Source of the DNA: Chloroherpeton thalassium
Lineage (GTDB): Bacteria > Bacteroidota > Ignavibacteria > Kapaibacteriales > UBA2268
Assembly (NCBI GenBank): GCA_020722095.1
Contig: DYLM01000007.1
Span: 1-47,811, forward strand
Direction of reading: 5' to 3'
Length of the DNA: 47,811 nucleotides
In this document: piece after piece, positions 43,916-47,811 of the stretch
Position numbering within the stretch: the first letter of the stretch is position 1
Layout of the letters: every line of letters begins with the position of its first letter
Program-made: the position numbers and the translations under genes
Notes under the pieces: model-generated
Told to the model about the DNA's origin: nothing
Databases searched by the model: none
Seen by the model: the letters and a program-made list of their open reading frames with translations, nothing else

Positions 43916-43975
43916 ATTTCAAATTATTATCAATTTTATAAAGCAAATTTAACAAAAAAAATGACAATCATAGTT

Positions 43976-44370
43976 ATTTTTACTAATAATTTGTCTTGAT
44001 AATTATTCAATTTGAATAAATTATGGATAATTTGAAAATGTTGATTGGGTATTGGGTTCTGGGTGTTGGGCATTAGCTATTGCACGTCATCGCGAGTCCC
44101 GATTTATCGGAACGAAGCAATCTAATTTAATTTGAAAATTTTAAAATTTAAAAATGTAGGATCAAATAATCATAGCCCACGAATTTATTCGTGGGAAAGT
44201 GGATTCCCGTTTGCATGGGAATGACAATTTAGAAATATTTTGGACTTATCAGACAGCCTCCTATTGAATTAATTTTCATATTCTCAAATTGAATGAGATT
44301 GCATCGTCCCGATACATTGGGACTCGCAATGACAATCTGACCACATTCCCCACAAATTTATTCGTGGGCT
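43976..44370. repeat. Palindrome-rich intergenic repeat region
   Basis: This ~460 bp gene-free gap (43916-44375) holds several palindromes. One near-perfect hairpin, 44176-44195 (CCCAC...GTGGG), recurs at 44349-44368 with one change. A GATTGC...CTCGCAATGAC unit at 44298-44337 has an inverted partner at ~44080-44122 and another copy at 45163-45200. I see no coding frame. These resemble dispersed REP-like repeats common in environmental genomes. Confidence 0.75.
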
Positions 44371-44375
44371 ATGGA

Positions 44376-44930
44376 TTAATATTTGATTATTTTATCTTGA
44401 TTTTGAATAGCAAAATCTTTCCAAGATTTCACTTTCTTTGTAGTGGAAAAATTTATATTGCTTGATTTGTGGATATGGCATAAGGCTATTGCCAAAGCAT
44501 CGGTTGCATCAAAAAAGTCGGGCGTTTCCGAGATATTCAACATACTCCGAACAAAATACTGAACTTGCTGCTTGCTGGCATTTCCTCTGCCCGTTATTGA
44601 CTTTTTTACTTCACGAGGTGAGTATTCAATAATTGGCACGCTGTGCTGGGCTGCCACAAGCATAGCAATAGAACGGGCTTGAGCTAATTTGATTAATGAT
44701 TGTGCATTTTTATGATAGAACATTGTTTCGAGCGAGATAGCATCGGGCGATACTCTATCAAATACTCTTTGTAAGTTAATATATATTTCCAATAACCTCG
44801 CAGAAAATTCTTGGGTTTTTGCCCCAGTTTTAATTACTCCATATTCCACTAATTGCTTAGAAGAATTTGAAGTCTTTACAGCACCATAGCCCAATATCAC
44901 AGAGCCGGGATCAATACCAAGAATAATCAT
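44376..44930 (-). CDS. ruvC: Crossover junction endodeoxyribonuclease RuvC
   Basis: This 184-residue Holliday junction resolvase has the acidic active site Asp7 (LGIDPGS), Glu68 (ISLETMF), and Asp141/Asp144 (FFDATDALAIAL). It acts with RuvAB to cleave junctions during recombination repair. The RGNASKQQVQ segment binds the junction. No ruvA/ruvB are adjacent. Length is typical. Its 5' side faces a second repeat-rich gap, and YebC follows in the usual neighbourhood order of ruvC and yebC. Confidence 0.97.
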   Translation of the reverse strand: MIILGIDPGSVILGYGAVKTSNSSKQLVEYGVIKTGAKTQEFSARLLEIYINLQRVFDRVSPDAISLETMFYHKNAQSLIKLAQARSIAMLVAAQHSVPIIEYSPREVKKSITGRGNASKQQVQYFVRSMLNISETPDFFDATDALAIALCHIHKSSNINFSTTKKVKSWKDFAIQNQDKIIKY

Positions 44931-44984
44931 TTAATTTATTTTTTAAGATATTTATTAACTTCAAAAAAGGAATATTTTTATCAG

Positions 44985-45200
44985 AACCTCCCCCTATATC
45001 CCCCTCTTTGAGGGGGAATAAAAGGGGGAGGTTCTATCGCGGTCAGAGCAAGCTCTGCCCCTACAAATTTGGATGTTTTTTGTCAGAACCTCTCCCTAAC
45101 CCTCTCACAGAGAAGAAATATAAATTTGTCCGAATCTTTCCGAATTTTCAAATTGATTTTTAGATTGCTTCGCTCCGATACATCGGGACTCACAATGACG
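44985..45200. repeat. Palindromic intergenic repeats between ruvC and yebC
   Basis: This gap (44931-45222) contains a CAGAACCTCC...GGGGGAGGTTCT inverted repeat, a GGGGCAGAGCTTGCTCTG-type palindrome, and a GATTGCTTCG...CTCACAATGACG unit (45163-45200) matching the units at 44080-44337. No gene is seen. Confidence 0.7.
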
Positions 45201-45222
45201 TACATCGCCCAACGCCCAGCAC

Positions 45223-45972
45223 CTATTCTAACATATCGGCAATTGAATCATCAATATCTGCATTTGTGAATAAATTTTGGACATCTTCGTGTTCTTCGAA
45301 CATATCGTTGAATCTCATAAATTTCTTTGCAGCTTCCAAATCAGTAATTTTCACCATATTTAGAGGAATATATTCTAATCTGCTCGACTCCAATTCAATT
45401 TTATTGTCGTTGAGGTATTTATTTACTGCTCCATACTGATCCATAGCACAAATAATTCTGGTTGTATCATCATCATATTCCATATCATCTGCTCCACATT
45501 CAAGCACAAGTTCCATCATTTCATCTTCAGATTTGCCATTGGTAGGCAATGTGATAACGCCTTTACGACTAAAATTCCATGCAACAGAATTGGCTTCACC
45601 AATATTACCACCATATTTACTAAATAGGGCTTTGATTTCAGGAAATGTTCTATTCTTATTATCAGTTGCTGTTTCTACAATTACCGCAATTCCACCTGGA
45701 GCGTATCCCTCGTATGTGTATTCTTCAATCATAGCTCCGGCAATTTCGCCCGTTCCTTTTTTGATAGCTCTTTGTATATTTTCATTTGGCATATTCTGAG
45801 CACGTGCATTTTGGACTGCTAATCTTAAACGTGCATTCATATCAGGATTACCGCCTCCTTCACGAGCTGCGATTGTTACTTCTTTAGCTAATCTTGTGAA
45901 TATTTTACCACGTATGGCATCTTGTCTTCCTTTTTTGTGTTTAATATTTGCCCATTTACTGTGTCCAGACAT
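45223..45972 (-). CDS. yebC: YebC/PmpR-family protein
   Basis: This 249-residue protein starts MSGHSKWANIKHKKGRQDAI, the universal YebC start. I use ATG 45972 with a GAGGAA box, not the in-frame upstream ATG at 46005. Further family blocks are IFTRLAKEVTIAAREGGGNP, EEYTYEGYAPGGIAVIVE and KYGGNIGEANSVAWNFSRKG. YebC proteins are transcriptional regulators or translation factors that help with polyproline stalling. The C-terminal acidic tail (DDSIADMLE) is slightly extended. Confidence 0.97.
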   Translation of the reverse strand: MSGHSKWANIKHKKGRQDAIRGKIFTRLAKEVTIAAREGGGNPDMNARLRLAVQNARAQNMPNENIQRAIKKGTGEIAGAMIEEYTYEGYAPGGIAVIVETATDNKNRTFPEIKALFSKYGGNIGEANSVAWNFSRKGVITLPTNGKSEDEMMELVLECGADDMEYDDDTTRIICAMDQYGAVNKYLNDNKIELESSRLEYIPLNMVKITDLEAAKKFMRFNDMFEEHEDVQNLFTNADIDDSIADMLE

Positions 45973-46157
45973 AATTTCCTCTTTTGCAATAATAAAGAAT
46001 TGCAAATTAACAATTTTGAAAAGATTAATAAAATTTCCATTATCATTTTTTTTCTTTCAACATTTTAATTAAAGAAAATTTTTTTATTTAGTATTATAAT
46101 TTGTATCTTTTAACTTAATTTTGTAATATATATTTTTAAGATTTTTATTATTATTAG

Positions 46158-47294
46158 ATGAATATTATGCAAAACATTTCAAGTAAAATTGCATTTTTTT
46201 TGCTTGTTTTTAATTTGATTTTTTCCCTTTCTTGTTCCGAGAACATTAAACCAGAAAAGCAAGATATAGCAACCAAAGAAAAAGAGCGTGATAGCATTGA
46301 TTTATTGCCACAATTTTTAGATACTTTTCCCAAAATTAATTACAATTTAATTAAATTTAAAAGTAATTCTGAACGAATTAGATTTCTCGATTCCTTATCA
46401 GATGTTCCGAATTTCAATAAATATGTATTGATGACTCTCAACCGCAAGCAATGGAGTTTCCTTGCGGGAGCACGCGAAATTCTTGTGCCCGACCAATTTT
46501 TCGACTCAAATTTGCCATATTCAATTTTTCCAACATATTACGAAGCAGCACGCAGAATTCCAAAAATTATCATTGTATCCAATCATTACCAAGCGATGGC
46601 GGCTTATGAATATGGGAATTTAGTTAAATTTTCCCCCGTTAGTTCGGGCAAAGAAAAAACACAAACATATCCAGGAAAATATTCGTTAATTTTCCGTCAA
46701 AGAGTACGACATTCTTCGGTTGATAGCAATTGGGTGCTGAATTATTATTTCAATTTCCATCCACAAGCAGGAATGGCTATGCACGAATTTACACTGCCCG
46801 GATACCCTGCTTCTCACTCGTGCGTAAGAATGCTGATGGACGATGCAAAATGGGTTTATGATTGGGGCAAGCAAACAAAAGTAGATACATCGGGCAGAAG
46901 AATTGACAATACTGGCACTCCTGTGCTGATAGTTGACCACTATCCATTTGGTGCAGAATTCCGCCCTTGGATGCAACTCACCAACAATAAAGATCTGAAA
47001 GTTCAATTACCCGATAATCCCTTGGAATTTGACGAGCCATTAATTCCAATCATACAAATACCCAAAGAAATTCGTGGTTCACTTGTCAATAAACATAGAT
47101 ACGAAATTGCTGAGGATTCGCTCCGCAAACTTGGAATAATCAGACAAGGAGTGGTAATCACGCCATCAGTGAATTTCAATAAATTAAGAAGACAAAAAGA
47201 AGCAGAAGAAAGAAGAAAGCAAGCCGAATTGGAAAAACTTCAACAATTAGAACAAAAAACAACCGAGCCAGAACAAGAAGAAGGGAATCAATAA
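46158..47294 (+). CDS. L,D-transpeptidase (YkuD-like) lipoprotein
   Basis: This 378-residue lipoprotein has lipobox LSLSC (Cys26). A YkuD-type domain lies about 130-250 (KIIIVSNHYQAMAAYEYGNL, PGKYSLIFR). The catalytic region is MHEFTLPGYPASHSCVRM, with Cys222 and His220. The canonical motif is SHGC; here Gly is Ser (SHSC). The C-terminal ~50 residues are a charged coiled coil rich in Gln, Glu and Lys, likely disordered or involved in binding. It would cross-link peptidoglycan or attach proteins to it, anchored in a periplasmic membrane. The Gly-to-Ser change may alter activity. Confidence 0.88.
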   Translation: MNIMQNISSKIAFFLLVFNLIFSLSCSENIKPEKQDIATKEKERDSIDLLPQFLDTFPKINYNLIKFKSNSERIRFLDSLSDVPNFNKYVLMTLNRKQWSFLAGAREILVPDQFFDSNLPYSIFPTYYEAARRIPKIIIVSNHYQAMAAYEYGNLVKFSPVSSGKEKTQTYPGKYSLIFRQRVRHSSVDSNWVLNYYFNFHPQAGMAMHEFTLPGYPASHSCVRMLMDDAKWVYDWGKQTKVDTSGRRIDNTGTPVLIVDHYPFGAEFRPWMQLTNNKDLKVQLPDNPLEFDEPLIPIIQIPKEIRGSLVNKHRYEIAEDSLRKLGIIRQGVVITPSVNFNKLRRQKEAEERRKQAELEKLQQLEQKTTEPEQEEGNQ

Positions 47295-47344
47295 ACCGAT
47301 ATAATTGAATATTAAAAGCAATTAAAATTGAATTATCTTTTTTG

Positions 47345-47352
47345 TAAATTTG
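47345..47352 (+). promoter_or_regulatory. Possible FCB-type -7 element (TAAATTTG)
   Basis: TAAATTTG lies 29 bases before the KilA-N start and matches TAnnTTTG. The nearest upstream TTG is only 14 bases away, closer than expected, so this is weak. Confidence 0.3.
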
Positions 47353-47381
47353 TGTTATTGAAAATTGGGAAAATTGAATAG

Positions 47382-47811
47382 ATGAAAAAAAAAATAAAAG
47401 TAATAGGAAATGAGATAGTCCTATTTAAAAATCATAGTGAAGACTATATATCCCTAACAGATATTGCTAAATCAAAGAACTCTGATGATCCCAGATTTGT
47501 TGTACAAAATTGGATGAAGACACGATATACAGTTGAGTTTTTGGGCTTTTGGGAAATAATACATAATCAATCTTTTAACCGTGTCGAATTCGATACGTTT
47601 AAAAATGAATCTGGGTCAAATGCCTTTGTGCTTACTCCACAAAAGTGGATTGACAGGACTAATGCCATTGGGATTATATCAAAATCAGGTAGGTATGGGG
47701 GAGGCACCTACGCACATAAGGATATTGCATTTGAGTTTGCTTCATGGATAAGCCCTGAATTCAAAATTTATCTAATTAAGGAATTTCAACGCTTAAAAGA
47801 TGAAGAAAATG
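47382..47811 (+). CDS. KilA-N domain protein, cut by window end
   Basis: An open frame of 143 codons runs off the right edge. It begins MKKKIKVIGNEIVLF and has the KilA-N core: DYISLTDIAKSKNSDDPRFV, NWMKTRYTVEFLGFWE and the GRYGGGTYAHKDIAFEFASW segment, then SPEFKIYLIKEFQRLKDE. KilA-N is a DNA-binding domain found in phage and mobile-element proteins; many bacterial homologues sit alone as accessory genes. The 3' end, and so the C-terminal domain, is not in the window. Confidence 0.92.
   Translation, partial: MKKKIKVIGNEIVLFKNHSEDYISLTDIAKSKNSDDPRFVVQNWMKTRYTVEFLGFWEIIHNQSFNRVEFDTFKNESGSNAFVLTPQKWIDRTNAIGIISKSGRYGGGTYAHKDIAFEFASWISPEFKIYLIKEFQRLKDEEN

Noticed and set aside
1-47811. tRNA or rRNA genes
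   Set aside because: I scanned the intergenic gaps for cloverleaf or rRNA-like sequence and saw none. A covariance search (tRNAscan-SE, Infernal) would be decisive.

Overview
The window is a 47.8 kb, AT-rich piece of a bacterial chromosome. Two secreted proteins end in a type IX secretion (Por) sorting domain. With AT-rich spacing, occasional TAnnTTTG promoter-like motifs and the overall gene set, this points to the Bacteroidota/Chlorobiota side of the FCB group (an Ignavibacteria- or Kapabacteria-like lineage). The phylum-level placement is inference; no rRNA or tRNA gene was seen.

Region 1 (1-6442, all genes on the minus strand) is an accessory island. Read 5' to 3' on the minus strand it holds an EcoRI-type restriction-modification pair, a UPF0175/DUF3368 pair, a MntA/HepT pair, a PIN-toxin pair, and a two-gene unit of a DUF4365 nuclease-like protein plus an unrecognised 364-residue protein. 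The units are separated by two families of short direct repeats and share 3'-end motifs, so the region looks like a gene-cassette array. The EcoRI-type endonuclease is split by one extra base in an A6 run. The methylase has an extra C-terminal tail partly encoded by a cassette repeat.

Region 2 (6765-15460) is more ordinary: a giant T9SS-secreted protein, a small membrane protein, cysS and a DUF2520 dehydrogenase-like protein overlapping cysS.

Region 3 (15448-18499, minus strand) is a second array of small toxin-antitoxin-like modules: an orphan antitoxin, two DUF4160/DUF2442 pairs, a RelE/YafQ-type pair and a coiled-coil PD-(D/E)XK protein. Four modules each start directly downstream of a ~60 bp repeat. 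Two repeat copies extend into about 150 bp that encode the end of an RHS/YD-repeat core (motif DPLWEKY...YAGN), so the array appears to be built on RHS-gene debris.

Region 4 (18702-27661) has an FKBP lipoprotein and then a plus-strand signalling operon: NtrC-type regulator, HEAT-repeat protein, CheR, two CheY, a CheZ-like phosphatase with a FliM-like C-terminal peptide, and CheA. A second restriction-modification pair follows (27892-29440, minus), then an enoyl-reductase-like SDR and an acyl-CoA dehydrogenase, a second T9SS protein and a DedA protein.

Region 5 (34041-41802, minus) is a second chemosensory operon: CheA with two HPt domains, CheW, CheR, CheB, a hybrid kinase and a single-domain receiver. 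No chemoreceptor gene lies in the window, so inputs and outputs must be encoded elsewhere. The rest holds an isocitrate-dehydrogenase-like enzyme, a ZIP transporter, RuvC, YebC, an L,D-transpeptidase lipoprotein and a KilA-N gene cut by the window end. Two palindrome-rich intergenic stretches flank ruvC.
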